A stretch of 64,000 bases of DNA, taken from NCBI RefSeq assembly GCF_000236705.1, contig NC_016599.1:3472001-3536000 (forward strand). The letters are read 5' to 3'. How positions within the stretch are numbered: position 1 is the stretch's first letter; each line of letters opens with the position of its first letter. The notes beneath the pieces were generated by a model. It made no database searches. It was not told where the DNA came from and was given only the letters and a program-made list of their open reading frames with translations. Below are positions 35,132 through 44,892 of this stretch, piece by piece. The translations under genes were made by a program, and so were the position numbers. This stretch comes from Owenweeksia hongkongensis DSM 17368 (lineage in GTDB: Bacteria > Bacteroidota > Bacteroidia > Flavobacteriales > Schleiferiaceae).

Positions 35132-35836
35132 TTATGCATCGAAGGTGGTTTTCATGTTTATATAATCCAAGAAATCACGCTTCACGCTATCTTCCTGAAA
35201 CTTACCACCAAACTCTGCAGTTACGGTGCTGCTTTCAATATCGCGGATACCGCGTGAGTTTACACAAAGGTGCTTGGCATCTATCACACAGGCTACGTCA
35301 TCTGTGCCCAAGGCTACTTGCAAAGCTTGTACGATTTGCTTGGTCATACGCTCCTGTACTTGTGGGCGTTTTGCAAAATAATCTACAATACGGTTCATTT
35401 TGCTAAGACCAATCACGGTACCATTGCTGATGTAAGCTACATGAGCACGGCCAACGATTGGCAAAAAGTGATGCTCGCAGGTAGAATAAACGACAATGTT
35501 TTTCTCTACCAACATTTCACCGTACTTGTATTTGTTGTCAAATACACTTGCCTTGGGTTCTCTTGCAGGATCAAGGCCTCCAAAAATTTCTTTAACAAAC
35601 ATTTTTGCCACACGAAGTGGGGTTCCTTTCAGGCTATCATCTGTAAGATCAAGTCCCAAGGTGTTCATTATATTTTCAAAATTCTGACGGATAGACTCAA
35701 TCTTTTCCGCTTCAGACTTATCAAAAGCGTCAGCGCGCATAGGGGTTTCAGCTCTTCCTGAAATGTGCGCATCACCGGCATCGTCCATCATGTCATCTGA
35801 TACCACCAAGTGGTCATTGTTTTTATCTGTGCTCAT
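35132..35836 (-). CDS. folE: GTP cyclohydrolase I
   Basis: Converts GTP to dihydroneopterin triphosphate, the first step of folate and pterin synthesis. 234 residues: a charged N-terminal tail of about 50 residues, then LGLDLTDDSLKGTPLRVAKMF, the zinc and catalytic segment VVYSTCEHHFLPIVGRAHVAYI, GLSKMNRIVDYFAKRPQVQERMT, and CVNSRGIRDIESSTVTAEFGG with the last zinc Cys nearby. The ATG at 35836 is preferred over the TTG one codon upstream. A -7 box lies 63 bp upstream. Confidence 0.96.
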   Translation of the reverse strand: MSTDKNNDHLVVSDDMMDDAGDAHISGRAETPMRADAFDKSEAEKIESIRQNFENIMNTLGLDLTDDSLKGTPLRVAKMFVKEIFGGLDPAREPKASVFDNKYKYGEMLVEKNIVVYSTCEHHFLPIVGRAHVAYISNGTVIGLSKMNRIVDYFAKRPQVQERMTKQIVQALQVALGTDDVACVIDAKHLCVNSRGIRDIESSTVTAEFGGKFQEDSVKRDFLDYINMKTTFDA

Positions 35837-35898
35837 CAAAAACTTATTATCTGATAATTAGCCTATTCAGCCAATATCCCTGTATTTAAAGTGGGGTG

Positions 35899-35906
35899 CA
35901 AAGGTA
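35899..35906 (-). promoter_or_regulatory. Candidate folE promoter -7 box
   Basis: Minus-strand TACCTTTG fits TAnnTTTG; no clear -33 element. The remaining bases 35837-36022 show nothing else. Confidence 0.45.
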
Positions 35907-36022
35907 GGGTAAAAACTGTGTTCCGCCTTTAGAATTGCTTAAATCCTGATAGGGAAAAGTGATTGAAAGGTATGATTAGGAATGTGTCGTTTCTCTTTTT
36001 AGTTCTAAAAGTGTAAAGGGCT

Positions 36023-36904
36023 TTATTCAAGCACAATCTTTTTTTGAGTAATAACCTTTCCTTCAGTGCTTATTGAGCACAGGTAAACCCCTTTCGGTAA
36101 AGAACTTAGCACAAATTCAGACTTTTTGTTTTCTAATGGAGCGGAGAAAACCTTTCGCCCAGATAAGTCGTGAATTTCTACTCTGGCATTAAAGAGGTTT
36201 TGAGAAAGATGAATGGTTAGGCTTTCTCCGGCTTTTAGCAAAGTTGGGTAAATGTCGATTTGAGATTCTTCAAACTCAGAATTACCAAGATGATTTACAA
36301 AAACATAAAGAAAAGGCGTGCCTGTTAACGTGCAGCCTTTTGAATCCCATATTGTTGAATAGTATACAATGTCTTTGGTGGGCTTCGCCCAAGGTCGATA
36401 GGCATTAGAGTCAGTTAATCCATGATTAGGACGCCAGAGAACTGAGTCAATAGGAAACATGCTCCAAACATTTGGCTCGTACAGTTTAACTGAATCTCCA
36501 GCATTAATGGTTACAAAGTAGCCGTCAGTATGCTGAGTTAGTGTGGACGATGTAACTGTTACGGTGTCAAAACAAACGGAGCTGTTGGCATCAGTAACTT
36601 TTAAAAAAAATGTTATTTCCCTTCCCCAAAAGTCAATAAGTTGAGGATTTGAAGAAGTGGTGTCATCTAAGAAAATAGAGGTGAAAAATGTTGTGGTTGG
36701 AGAAATGCTAATTGGGTCAATAGACCACTCGTAAATATATGGGGCTTGTCCATTGCTTGCCGATGGAGTATTTCCCAAACTAGGCATGGAATAACCTCCT
36801 AAAGCACCGCACCAGTGCTGATCTGGCCCGGCATCAGCGATGCATTGTGAGTAGGAGTTTAAGCTCAAAAGAGCAGCGGTTGCAAAGAGTAGTTTTCGAA
36901 GCAT
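36023..36904 (-). CDS. Secreted PKD-like protein with T9SS sorting domain
   Basis: 293 residues: signal peptide MLRKLLFATAALLSLNSYSQ; an Ig/PKD-like part starting CIADAGPDQHWC (a common opening of Bacteroidota adhesin-like proteins) with FFLKVTDANSSVCFDTVTV; a second beta-rich part with WRPNHGLTDSNAY; and a type A T9SS tail IDIYPTLLKAGESLTIHLS ending KVITQKKIVLE. Probably surface-exposed. No enzymatic motif is visible. Confidence 0.82.
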   Translation of the reverse strand: MLRKLLFATAALLSLNSYSQCIADAGPDQHWCGALGGYSMPSLGNTPSASNGQAPYIYEWSIDPISISPTTTFFTSIFLDDTTSSNPQLIDFWGREITFFLKVTDANSSVCFDTVTVTSSTLTQHTDGYFVTINAGDSVKLYEPNVWSMFPIDSVLWRPNHGLTDSNAYRPWAKPTKDIVYYSTIWDSKGCTLTGTPFLYVFVNHLGNSEFEESQIDIYPTLLKAGESLTIHLSQNLFNARVEIHDLSGRKVFSAPLENKKSEFVLSSLPKGVYLCSISTEGKVITQKKIVLE

Positions 36905-36930
36905 GTTTTAGTAAGTTTTAAGTCGTAAAA

Positions 36931-36968
36931 AAAAACAAAAGTAGAAGTACCGAATCACTTCTACTTTT
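36931..36968 (-). terminator. Terminator of the sortilin-like BNR gene
   Basis: 12-bp perfect stem AAAAGTAGAAGT / ACTTCTACTTTT, 8-base loop, then a T-rich tract on the minus strand, 40 bp beyond the stop at 37009. Confidence 0.9.
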
Positions 36969-37008
36969 ATTGACGATGTTTTTTTAAAAGGGTTGGCTAA
37001 CCTGAATA

Positions 37009-40000
37009 TTATTCAGGCAATTCATCACCTAAATAAGGCGCTCCACTTTCAATGAGATTGTCCTTTATAGAATTAACCTTTGTTGCTACATCTCCAATTT
37101 GCTGGCGAAGCTCATTATATTGTTCACTGGCAATTTGAAAGTTAGCCTTTTGACTTCCCGAAGGGGTTGAGGTGCTGCTGAAAGAATACCAATACACGCT
37201 TCCCAAACGGCTGTTTATAGAAGGTTTGGTTTCAAACTCACGTTTCGAAAGACTTCTGTCTCCGCTAAAAATAATGTCAATCTCAGCTAGTTGGTAGTCC
37301 AAACTTCTAAGGCTATCTAATGTGTAAACATCAGCACCAGGTGTGTTTCTAGCGGCAGCTTTTAGTTTATCAATATCTTTAGAAAGTTTGTTTTTATACT
37401 GACGCAATCCATTCACTTTTCTACGTAGCTGTTCTACATCTTTTTGAAAAGCCAAAAGTTCAGCAGGAGTTTCGGTAACAAAAGTGTTATTATTTAGCCA
37501 GTTTAGCTTAAAGCTTTTCTTTTCAAAATAAGGTGACACTTTTCCATCATTTACCATAAATGCTTCAATGCTATAAGTGCCAGGTAAGGCCAGGTGTGAA
37601 GATGAAGGATTGGTCATGGGTGAGCCATCACTGTTTAATTCAGCAAAACTGCTGTAAGTTCCGTCCCAATTGATGCGCTGCACACCAGCCGAAACAGCTT
37701 TGGTCATGCGGTTGATTTCATTGCCTTGGTCATCAGAAATTACAAAAAGCATATAGCTTTTTTCTTCACGATCTTCGGCTCTTAGTTCATCAATGCTAGG
37801 GTATGAAAGCTGCTCATTATTCTTGATTTTCTCTTTCTCCATTTCCTTTCGCTGACCACTCAGGGATTTTGGTGCTTCCTTAATATAATAGGTAAAAGTG
37901 GCACCTATTTCCGGGTTTGGAGCGCTGTAATAAGATGCTCCTTGAAAACCTACACTCCCATAACCGAGTGGCGAAGCTTCCATAAATACGAGCGCATCTT
38001 TGATGTCAAAAAAGTGTTTGTCTTCTTCCAATACATCTTTCTTGATTTCTCGAAGTGGTGCATAATTATCTAATACATAAAAACCACGACCAAAGGTGGC
38101 AAGTACTAAATCGTTTTCACGTTTTTGAATATCAATGTCGCGAACGGCAACTGTAGGAAGACCTGCTTTTAGTTGCTTCCATTCTTTGCCGCCATCATTG
38201 CTAAAGTGAAGGCCAAATTCTGTTCCTACAAAGAGTAAATCCTTATTTACGTGATCCTGACGAATGGCATAAGCCGAGCCTCTTTCTGGGAGATTTGCAG
38301 TAATGCTAGTCCAGCTTTTTCCACGGTTAGTGCTTTTCAATACATACGGTTTGAAGTCACCATTTTTGTGGTTGTTGAATACCGCAAACACGGTGTTTTC
38401 ATCATGCAAAGAAGCAATCACTGCATTCACATAGGTGTTTTGGGGTACACCAGGAAAACTTGAAACTTTGCTCCAGTTTTCGCCTCCATCTTCAGAAACT
38501 TGAATCAGGCCATCATCAGTCCCTACATATAGGAGCCCTTCCTTCAAAGGTGATTCGTCAAGAGCTACAATATTTCCGTATTGCGAAGTAGACTGGTCAT
38601 AAGCAATGGCATCCACACTTTGAATTTTGCCCATTACGGGTAAAGTATGTCTGTCAATTTGCTGGCTTAGGTCTTCGCTTATAAGTTCCCAGCTGTTACC
38701 TTGGTCTTCACTTTTGTAAACTTTGTTGGCGGCAAAATATAGTCGCTTGTGGTTGTGAGGTGAAATTAAAAGTGGCGCATCCCAGTTCCATCTCAGGGCA
38801 TCATCATCTTTTCCTTCCATCGGCTTGATGCCTACTTTTTCACCACTCTTTTTGTCAAAGCGAGAAAGCCCACCATACTGATATTGGGCATAGATAATAT
38901 TAGGATCTACGGGGTCAATCTGGCTTTCAAAGCCATCACCTGTTTGGGTTACAAACCAATCTGCATTGGTGATTCCACTCTTATTAATAGTTCGTGAAGG
39001 CCCGCCCAAGCTGAAGTTGTCCTGAGTTCCGCCATAGATGTTGTAAAATGGTTCGGCATTGTCGACCGTTACACGGTAAAATTGAGTGACAGGAAGGTTG
39101 GGTTTAAAATCCCAATTCGCGGCATTATCAAAGGTTTCATACAGTCCACCATCACCACCGATAATCATGTGGTCAGTTTGATCAGGATCAATCCATAGAC
39201 AATGATCATCCACATGGCGTTTTTCTAGAGCTATTTTTTCCCAGCTTTTTCCGCCATCATGTGTTACATGGGTATAAGTATCCAGACTATAAAGGGTGTT
39301 TACATCAACAGGGTGAGGCACCAATTCTACATAATAATTTCCGGAAGTGTTATAGTCATTCATAAAATGGAATGAAGCGCCACGATTGGTAGAGCGGTAA
39401 AACCCATGACCCTCAACCATGGCATAAACGTGATCTGGGTTGGCAGGGTGAATGCTCAAAGCAATACGGCCTTTGTCTCCTCCGGGAATTCCATTTTCTA
39501 ATTTATTCCAAGTTTTTCCGGCATCTTCACTTTTGTAGATTGCAGATTCAGGGCCACCTGAAACATAGGTCCAAACATGGCGTCTGCGCTGGTGCGCTGT
39601 AGCATAAAGCACTTCTGGGTTTCTTGGATCCATGTGGACTTCATTGAAACCCGTATTTTCTGAAACATTGAGAATACGCTCCCAATTCTTTCCACCATCG
39701 GTACTTTTATAAACTCCTCTTTCGCCACCAGCGCTCCACACAGGGCCGTAAGCTGCAACATATACTATGTTTGAAAACTTAGGATGAATGGCAATCATAC
39801 CGATGTGCTCGGAAGTTTTGAGTCCAATATTTGTCCAGCTTTGGCCGCCATCGGTGCTTTTATATACGCCATCACCATAGGCCACACTGCGCTGATTGTT
39901 GTTTTCACCAGTTCCTACCCAAATTATATTTTCATTGCTCGGATCTATAGTTACACAGCCTATAGAGTAGGAGCCTTGGCTGTCAAATAGAGGCTGAAAA

Positions 40001-40236
40001 GTAACTCCGTTATTTACAGTTTTCAACACACCACCGCTGGCAACAGCTACGTAATATTCATTGTGATTCTTTGGGTTTACAGCAATATCAGCAATACGGC
40101 CTGAAGTAAGTGCCGGGCCAACTTCCCGAAAGGAAAGGCCGCTTAATGAAGTTTTTTCCAAGATGGTTTTGTTTTCATCTTGGCTATAGCCAAAAGCGGA
40201 AACAATAGAAAATAGAAGGATAAACAGTTTTTTCAT
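37009..40236 (-). CDS. Secreted sortilin/VPS10-like BNR-repeat protein (glycosyl-hydrolase-like)
   Basis: 1075 residues. After the signal peptide (MKKLFILLFSIVSAFGYS) come two beta-propeller regions with many Asp-box repeats: YKSTDGGQSWTNIGL, YKSTDGGKNWERIL, YKSEDAGKTWNKLENGIPGGDKG, YKSEDQGNSWELI, VSEDGGENWSKV and LKSTNRGKSWTSI. Highly conserved family segments include YVAVASGGVLKT, WVGTGENNNQRS and IYGGTQDN. The C-terminal 250 residues hold a beta domain and a long helix-rich region (LRRKVNGLRQYKNKLSKDIDKL). Bacteroidota often annotate these as glycosyl hydrolase, but no catalytic residues are established; peptide or glycan binding is possible. No T9SS tail. Confidence 0.85.
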   Translation of the reverse strand: MKKLFILLFSIVSAFGYSQDENKTILEKTSLSGLSFREVGPALTSGRIADIAVNPKNHNEYYVAVASGGVLKTVNNGVTFQPLFDSQGSYSIGCVTIDPSNENIIWVGTGENNNQRSVAYGDGVYKSTDGGQSWTNIGLKTSEHIGMIAIHPKFSNIVYVAAYGPVWSAGGERGVYKSTDGGKNWERILNVSENTGFNEVHMDPRNPEVLYATAHQRRRHVWTYVSGGPESAIYKSEDAGKTWNKLENGIPGGDKGRIALSIHPANPDHVYAMVEGHGFYRSTNRGASFHFMNDYNTSGNYYVELVPHPVDVNTLYSLDTYTHVTHDGGKSWEKIALEKRHVDDHCLWIDPDQTDHMIIGGDGGLYETFDNAANWDFKPNLPVTQFYRVTVDNAEPFYNIYGGTQDNFSLGGPSRTINKSGITNADWFVTQTGDGFESQIDPVDPNIIYAQYQYGGLSRFDKKSGEKVGIKPMEGKDDDALRWNWDAPLLISPHNHKRLYFAANKVYKSEDQGNSWELISEDLSQQIDRHTLPVMGKIQSVDAIAYDQSTSQYGNIVALDESPLKEGLLYVGTDDGLIQVSEDGGENWSKVSSFPGVPQNTYVNAVIASLHDENTVFAVFNNHKNGDFKPYVLKSTNRGKSWTSITANLPERGSAYAIRQDHVNKDLLFVGTEFGLHFSNDGGKEWKQLKAGLPTVAVRDIDIQKRENDLVLATFGRGFYVLDNYAPLREIKKDVLEEDKHFFDIKDALVFMEASPLGYGSVGFQGASYYSAPNPEIGATFTYYIKEAPKSLSGQRKEMEKEKIKNNEQLSYPSIDELRAEDREEKSYMLFVISDDQGNEINRMTKAVSAGVQRINWDGTYSSFAELNSDGSPMTNPSSSHLALPGTYSIEAFMVNDGKVSPYFEKKSFKLNWLNNNTFVTETPAELLAFQKDVEQLRRKVNGLRQYKNKLSKDIDKLKAAARNTPGADVYTLDSLRSLDYQLAEIDIIFSGDRSLSKREFETKPSINSRLGSVYWYSFSSTSTPSGSQKANFQIASEQYNELRQQIGDVATKVNSIKDNLIESGAPYLGDELPE

Positions 40237-40270
40237 GGGAATGATTTTGAATGCAGAATTGCGGGTGACC

Positions 40271-40278
40271 CAAAAGTA
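40271..40278 (-). promoter_or_regulatory. Candidate -7 box (TACTTTTG) of the sortilin-like gene
   Basis: Matches TAnnTTTG on the minus strand, 35 bp before the ATG; -33 element not evident. Confidence 0.4.
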
Positions 40279-40308
40279 ATATTTGTAATGGAACTGACGG
40301 GAAATGAA

Positions 40309-40338
40309 AAAGCCGATGCTCTTTCGGGCATCGGCTTT
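40309..40338 (-). terminator. Terminator of the FadL-like porin gene
   Basis: Stem AAAGCCGATGC / GCATCGGCTTT, 8-base loop, T-run on the minus strand; 20 bp after the stop at 40359. Confidence 0.9.
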
Positions 40339-40358
40339 GATAATTTTTTGGTTTTAGC

Positions 40359-41915
40359 TTAAAAGCTAAAATTAAGACCTATAAGAAAGTTTCCTTTTTG
40401 AGTGGTGTTCGTCAAGGTAGCTCGATCATTGTCATAACCTTCAAGCGCGCCATCTTCTGGAGTTTGGGCAGTGGTGTCAAATCCATAGGCTAAGGCATTG
40501 TGAACGATGGGGCGAGTAGTGTATTTTGCAAGGCTGTAGCCTAGGTCAATCCCCATTGATCCGCTTTTGTATCCAATTCCAAATGCATACACACTTCTGT
40601 CGGACTCATACTCAAACTGTTCTTTGAAAAAAGAGGTGCGATACTGATAACCACCTCTTAAATAAAGGGAGCTAAACCTTAACTCTACGCCACCTTTCAG
40701 GCCGTGGGTGCTTTGGCTGGCGGTTTCCCAATCCGCTTGAAAACCTGAGTAGTCATAGCCATCACGTTCGCTCAATGTAAGGTTTTGACTATTTGTGTAT
40801 TCATAGTCAGCGCTCACTATTACATGCTTTCCTAATACAACTGCAGCTCCTGCTCTCGCTATCATTGGCGATTTTATAGAATATCGGATATCATCTATAA
40901 GATATTCTGTACCGATAAATTGAGTGTTGTCAAATGCTATCGCGTCTACGCTTACGCTCTGCATTTCATCAACTCGATACCACCAGGTTGGTGTTTCAAG
41001 AGAGGCCCCAATTCTAAGGGCTTGCACAGGTCGGTATATGAAACCTAACTTTAAGTTAATACCTGAGGCGTCCACTTCATTCCGGTAATTTACAATGCTT
41101 TCTACCACGTAACTAGAATCTGCATATCCGGATTCTGACAATGTAGCAATGCGCCTGTAATTTAGGCTGGTAAATCCAATGCCAATCCCGTAGTAGAATT
41201 TGTCTTCAAAATTCCCTCCAAGGTTTAGTGCAAATTCATTGCGGCCGCCAGTCTCTTCAACTCTGTAATTTATATCTGTAGCATCATCTGGCCAGTAGTC
41301 ATAAATAGAGGCATAACCGTTGGTGTCAGTTAGGAGCACAGTTCCTAATGAGGAAGCTTCTTCAAGGAAACCTTGCTGTGCAAGTTCATTTGATGTAAAT
41401 CCAAGAGAGTTTGTATTAAATCGATAATTTGGATTAGCAGCATCTAACCAGTATTCACCAAGTGTTACTCCTGTTTCTAATCCGTTGGCATCAATATTAT
41501 ATCTGTTTACCCCAGACACAGAATAGAAGTTGCTAAAATCAGCTTGTTTTTGATAGCTAAGGCTAAAAAAGTATTTGCCTTTGGAGCCAAATTTTTTCAC
41601 TAAACCAATGTTTTCCAACATAAAGTTGAAATCATTGAATTCCTGATTGTTTCCTAAAAATGAAGTTTCAGATCCGCGATTTTGAAAACCTAGGGTAAAA
41701 GAGAAGTTATCATTTCGGTAAACACCACCTGAGGCTGGATTGATGTGTAAGGCACTCATGTCGTTCCCGAGTGCTGTAAAAGCACCACCCATACTTACAT
41801 ATCTCGGTGTGCCATGTAAGTCTGTTCCGCTGAAAAGACTTAGATGATCAATGCTCTGCGCGCTGAGTCCAAAAGACCCAGCGGCAAGCATTAGTATTAA
41901 ATGAGCTTTTTTCAT
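40359..41915 (-). CDS. OmpP1/FadL/TodX-family outer-membrane transporter
   Basis: 518 residues: signal peptide MKKAHLILMLAAGSFGLSAQ; the FadL-type N-terminal hatch region with GTPRYVSMGGAFTALGNDMSALHINPASGGVYRN (covering about residues 35 to 70), which contains the conserved NPA motif; then about 14 beta-strands ending in the C-terminal aromatic strand GNFLIGLNFSF. The family takes up hydrophobic substrates such as long-chain fatty acids across the outer membrane. Separated by 15 bp from the upstream Ser/Arg/Thr-rich frame, so it may share its transcript. Confidence 0.9.
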   Translation of the reverse strand: MKKAHLILMLAAGSFGLSAQSIDHLSLFSGTDLHGTPRYVSMGGAFTALGNDMSALHINPASGGVYRNDNFSFTLGFQNRGSETSFLGNNQEFNDFNFMLENIGLVKKFGSKGKYFFSLSYQKQADFSNFYSVSGVNRYNIDANGLETGVTLGEYWLDAANPNYRFNTNSLGFTSNELAQQGFLEEASSLGTVLLTDTNGYASIYDYWPDDATDINYRVEETGGRNEFALNLGGNFEDKFYYGIGIGFTSLNYRRIATLSESGYADSSYVVESIVNYRNEVDASGINLKLGFIYRPVQALRIGASLETPTWWYRVDEMQSVSVDAIAFDNTQFIGTEYLIDDIRYSIKSPMIARAGAAVVLGKHVIVSADYEYTNSQNLTLSERDGYDYSGFQADWETASQSTHGLKGGVELRFSSLYLRGGYQYRTSFFKEQFEYESDRSVYAFGIGYKSGSMGIDLGYSLAKYTTRPIVHNALAYGFDTTAQTPEDGALEGYDNDRATLTNTTQKGNFLIGLNFSF

Positions 41916-41930
41916 TCTTTGTTTTAGATT

Positions 41931-42668
41931 TTATCGACTACCTCTTGATCTGCTGCCACCTCCTGAACTTCTAGAAGGACTAGAGCTTCTGGAAGGAGTG
42001 CTCGGTGTATATGAACCGCCACTTCTGGAAGGAGTATAACTTGGAGTAGAGCTTCTGGAAGGCGTGTAGCTATTATTGCTTCTAGAGGGAGTGGTAGTTC
42101 TGGACGGAGTACTTGTTCTAGAAGGTGTGCTATTGCTGGGCGTTGTACTCTGCTGATAAGTTCTACTTCGTTGGTTCGAAGGAACATACATGTTACCATT
42201 ATTTCTACTACTAGGAGTAGTTGTCTTAGCTCTACTGTTTGTAGTCGATCTAGTGTTGGTATTTGTTCTACTCGAAGTGCCTGTAGGGGTAGTTCTTAAA
42301 TTTGTTTGTTCACTTCTGTTTCTTGCATTATCAGTTGTCACAGGAGTTCTACTACTTCTGCTGGTAGTCGCTCTATTTTTCACATAGCTAGAAGTATTAC
42401 TCTTATAACCTTGCTGAGCAGAACGAGTGGTTGTAGTTCTGTTTATAGCATCACTACCTCTACTGCTTTCGCGAGAAGCGCTTAGGTTTTTATCATTAAA
42501 ACGTGAGGACGAAACTGTATTTACAGTGCTGGAAGTACGCGTGGTGTTGCGAGGGTCGCTACTTACTCTACTTTTATTCCTGCTGGTGGCCATACGGCTA
42601 GTATTTGTAGTGGTTGATTTTCTACCCGTAGTGCTCGATTTAGACCTTACTACATTATTATAGCTATT
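41931..42668 (-). pseudogene. Ser/Thr/Arg-rich low-complexity frame, in-frame continuation of the lipoprotein at 42669-43331
   Basis: The frame runs 246 codons to a stop at 41931 without interruption and is in exactly the same phase as the upstream lipoprotein, from which it is separated only by one TGA (42669-42671). It has no early ATG; the first is at 42593. The translation is low-complexity (runs such as TPSRTSTPSRTTTPSR and SRSSGGGSRSRGSR), coded by imperfect short repeats. I recall Bacteroidota lipoproteins with a Gly/Tyr-rich part followed by such a Ser/Arg-rich tail as one polypeptide. A nonsense mutation, a base error or readthrough are the options. If translated separately it would start at 42593 (220 aa). 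Confidence 0.6.
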
Positions 42669-43331
42669 TCAGCGGTAAGCGTTGTTTCCATTTCTTACGT
42701 ATACTACGTTTCTAACACCGTGGCCATAATCACCTCCCGACCCGTGATAGTATCCGTTATAATAACCATTCCAGTAACTGTTATAACCGTAGTAGCCTCC
42801 GCCACCCCAGCCCCAATATGGGCGGTATCCATAGTATCCGCCATACCAAGGTGAGTAGAAAAAGGGATCATAGTATCCACCATAATATCCGCCACCCCAG
42901 CCCCATCCGAAGCCTACTGACATTCCCCAGCCACCCCAGCTGTTCCAGCCTATGCCAGTATTAATGCCAGGGTTTATATAGGATGGATTTCCTCCATAAT
43001 AGTTATTTACCACAGTTCCACCGGTAGCTCCAGTGCTGTAGTTTGCATTAGGATCATAGTATTCGTCACCATTTGGTTCGTAATATCCTACTTCTCCATT
43101 TGCATTGGGATTTGTTGTAGTTTCTTGATTTTCCAAATCATCCAAAGTGAATGACTCAGAAGACGAAGGATTTATAGTAGCATCCGTATTGGCAGGAGCA
43201 TAATGCCTATCATCTTTTGCAGGATTATGATAAATGCCATCATCGTATGAGTTATTAGTTACGGTTTTTGAACTGTCACAAGCTGTGGCAATCAAAGCGA
43301 TGGCGATAAGGGGGAGGGCAATCTTTTTCAT
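42669..43331 (-). CDS. Gly/Tyr/Trp-rich lipoprotein, probably truncated by in-frame TGA
   Basis: 220 residues from the ATG at 43331 (MKKIALPLIAIALIATAC, lipobox Cys 18, then DSSKTV). An acidic, Asn/Ser/Glu-rich linker follows, and then a low-complexity segment rich in Gly, Tyr and Trp (GWNSWGGWGMSVGFGWGWGG, YYGYRPYWGWGGGGYYGYN). It ends VVYVRNGNNAYR and TGA, after which the same frame stays open for 245 sense codons. Probably an envelope structural protein; no enzymatic motif. The alternative ATG at 43343 would overlap the divergent proS promoter, so 43331 is preferred. Also divergent from proS. Confidence 0.75.
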   Translation of the reverse strand: MKKIALPLIAIALIATACDSSKTVTNNSYDDGIYHNPAKDDRHYAPANTDATINPSSSESFTLDDLENQETTTNPNANGEVGYYEPNGDEYYDPNANYSTGATGGTVVNNYYGGNPSYINPGINTGIGWNSWGGWGMSVGFGWGWGGGYYGGYYDPFFYSPWYGGYYGYRPYWGWGGGGYYGYNSYWNGYYNGYYHGSGGDYGHGVRNVVYVRNGNNAYR

Positions 43332-43342
43332 AACATATAACA

Positions 43343-43373
43343 TTGGTGAGCTATTTAAAATAAATTAGCTTTG
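43343..43373 (+). promoter_or_regulatory. proS promoter
   Basis: TTG at 43343-43345, 20 bp, TAGCTTTG at 43366-43373. It rules out the upstream start at 43371 for proS and supports the ATG at 43416. Confidence 0.7.
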
Positions 43374-43415
43374 TTCGCCCATAAAATAACAAACTTTATA
43401 CCAAGTAATTTCTAC

Positions 43416-44891
43416 ATGGCTAAAAATCTTACAACCCGCAGTGAGGACTATTCTAAATGGTACAATGAGTTAGTAGTAAAAGCTGACCTTGCCGAAAATT
43501 CGGCAGTGCGCGGATCGATGGTGATAAAGCCTTACGGCTACGCCATTTGGGAGAAAATGCAGGCCGAGCTTGATCGTAAGTTCAAGGAGACCGGTCATGA
43601 AAATGCGTACTTCCCATTATTTATACCTAAATCTTATTTTTCAAAAGAGGCTTCTCATGTAGATGGCTTTGCTAAAGAGTGTGCGGTAGTAACGCATTAC
43701 AGACTGAAAAATGCAGAAGACGGCAGCGGTGTAGTTGTAGATGAAAATGCTAAGCTTGAAGAAGAGTTGATAGTAAGGCCAACTTCAGAAACTATTATTT
43801 GGGATACCTATAAAAACTGGATTCAGAGCTACCGTGACTTACCTATTTTGGTAAATCAGTGGGCAAACGTGGTACGATGGGAAATGCGTACTCGCTTGTT
43901 TTTGCGTACAGCAGAATTTCTCTGGCAGGAAGGTCACACAGCGCATGCTACTCGTGAAGAAGCGATAGCTGAGGCTGAACAAATGCATGATGTGTATGCA
44001 GAGTTTGCTGAGAGTTTTATGGCTATGCCTGTTATAAAAGGAGTGAAGAGTACTAATGAACGCTTTGCTGGAGCTTTAGAAACGTATACGATTGAGGCTT
44101 TGATGCAGGACGGCAAAGCACTTCAAGCTGGTACAAGTCATTTTTTGGGTCAAAACTTTGCTAAAGCTTTTGATGTGAAATTTGCTACCAAAGAAGGAAC
44201 TCAGGAATATGTGTGGGCAACTTCATGGGGTGTTTCTACCCGACTTATGGGAGCTTTGGTAATGACACATTCGGATGATAACGGATTGGTACTCCCTCCT
44301 AAGTTAGCACCTTTTCAGGTGGTAATTGTACCCATATATAAAGGAGAAGAGCAGCTGGATCAAATTTCTGAAAAAGTAAAAGTGATAAAAGCTGAGCTGG
44401 AAGCTTCTGGTGTGAGTGTAAAATATGACAATAGAGATACGCATAAGCCAGGCTGGAAATTCAATGAATATGAATTGAAAGGTGTGCCATTGAGAATTGG
44501 CATCGGGCCACGCGATTTGGCGAATGAGACTGTAGAATTGGCACGTAGAGATACTTTGACCAAGGAAGTGGTGAATTTGGGCGATTTAACACGTACCGTT
44601 CAGGAAAGATTGGGAGAGATTCAAAAGAACCTTTTTGATAAAGCAAAGAATTTCAGAGCAGAAAATACGCACCAGGTAAACACTTGGGATGAATTTGTAG
44701 ATGTAATTGAAAACAAAGGAGGCTTTGTAGAGGCGCATTGGGATGGAACCCCAGAAACAGAAGACAAGATAAAAGACCTTACCAAAGCTACTATTAGGTG
44801 TATTCCTAATGATAGTGTGGAGGAAGAAGGAAAGTGCGTGCTTACCGGAAATCCATCCATTCGTAGGGTACTATTTGCAAAAGCATATTAA
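43416..44891 (+). CDS. proS: Proline-tRNA ligase (archaeal/eukaryotic-type, no editing insertion)
   Basis: 491-aa class II synthetase of the short ProS type typical of Bacteroidota. Motif 1 region: [29 protein letters not shown] (spread over about 30 residues). TSE segment: [10 protein letters not shown]. Motif 2: [27 protein letters not shown]. Motif 3: [26 protein letters not shown]. The anticodon domain is VVIVPIYKG..., and the C-terminal zinc-like domain has CIPND and GKCVLTG. It has no bacterial INS editing domain. The start at 43416 begins the conserved fold and lies 43 bp after the promoter. Confidence 0.97.
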   Translation: MAKNLTTRSEDYSKWYNELVVKADLAENSAVRGSMVIKPYGYAIWEKMQAELDRKFKETGHENAYFPLFIPKSYFSKEASHVDGFAKECAVVTHYRLKNAEDGSGVVVDENAKLEEELIVRPTSETIIWDTYKNWIQSYRDLPILVNQWANVVRWEMRTRLFLRTAEFLWQEGHTAHATREEAIAEAEQMHDVYAEFAESFMAMPVIKGVKSTNERFAGALETYTIEALMQDGKALQAGTSHFLGQNFAKAFDVKFATKEGTQEYVWATSWGVSTRLMGALVMTHSDDNGLVLPPKLAPFQVVIVPIYKGEEQLDQISEKVKVIKAELEASGVSVKYDNRDTHKPGWKFNEYELKGVPLRIGIGPRDLANETVELARRDTLTKEVVNLGDLTRTVQERLGEIQKNLFDKAKNFRAENTHQVNTWDEFVDVIENKGGFVEAHWDGTPETEDKIKDLTKATIRCIPNDSVEEEGKCVLTGNPSIRRVLFAKAY

Positions 44892-44892
44892 G

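Noticed and set aside
35270-35761. 163-codon plus-strand ORF
   Set aside because: Antisense shadow of folE, which has all catalytic motifs.
41940-42150. CRISPR-like or minisatellite direct repeats
   Set aside because: The short repeats encode TPSR/SRSS runs in an open frame with irregular spacing and no unique spacers.
41924-42199. 91-codon minus-strand ORF in the Ser/Arg-rich region
   Set aside because: An alternative frame of the low-complexity sequence; its composition simply follows the repeats.
42669-42671. Stop-codon reassignment or selenocysteine at TGA
   Set aside because: TGA ends many genes in this window, and no SECIS-like structure or selenoprotein machinery is seen.
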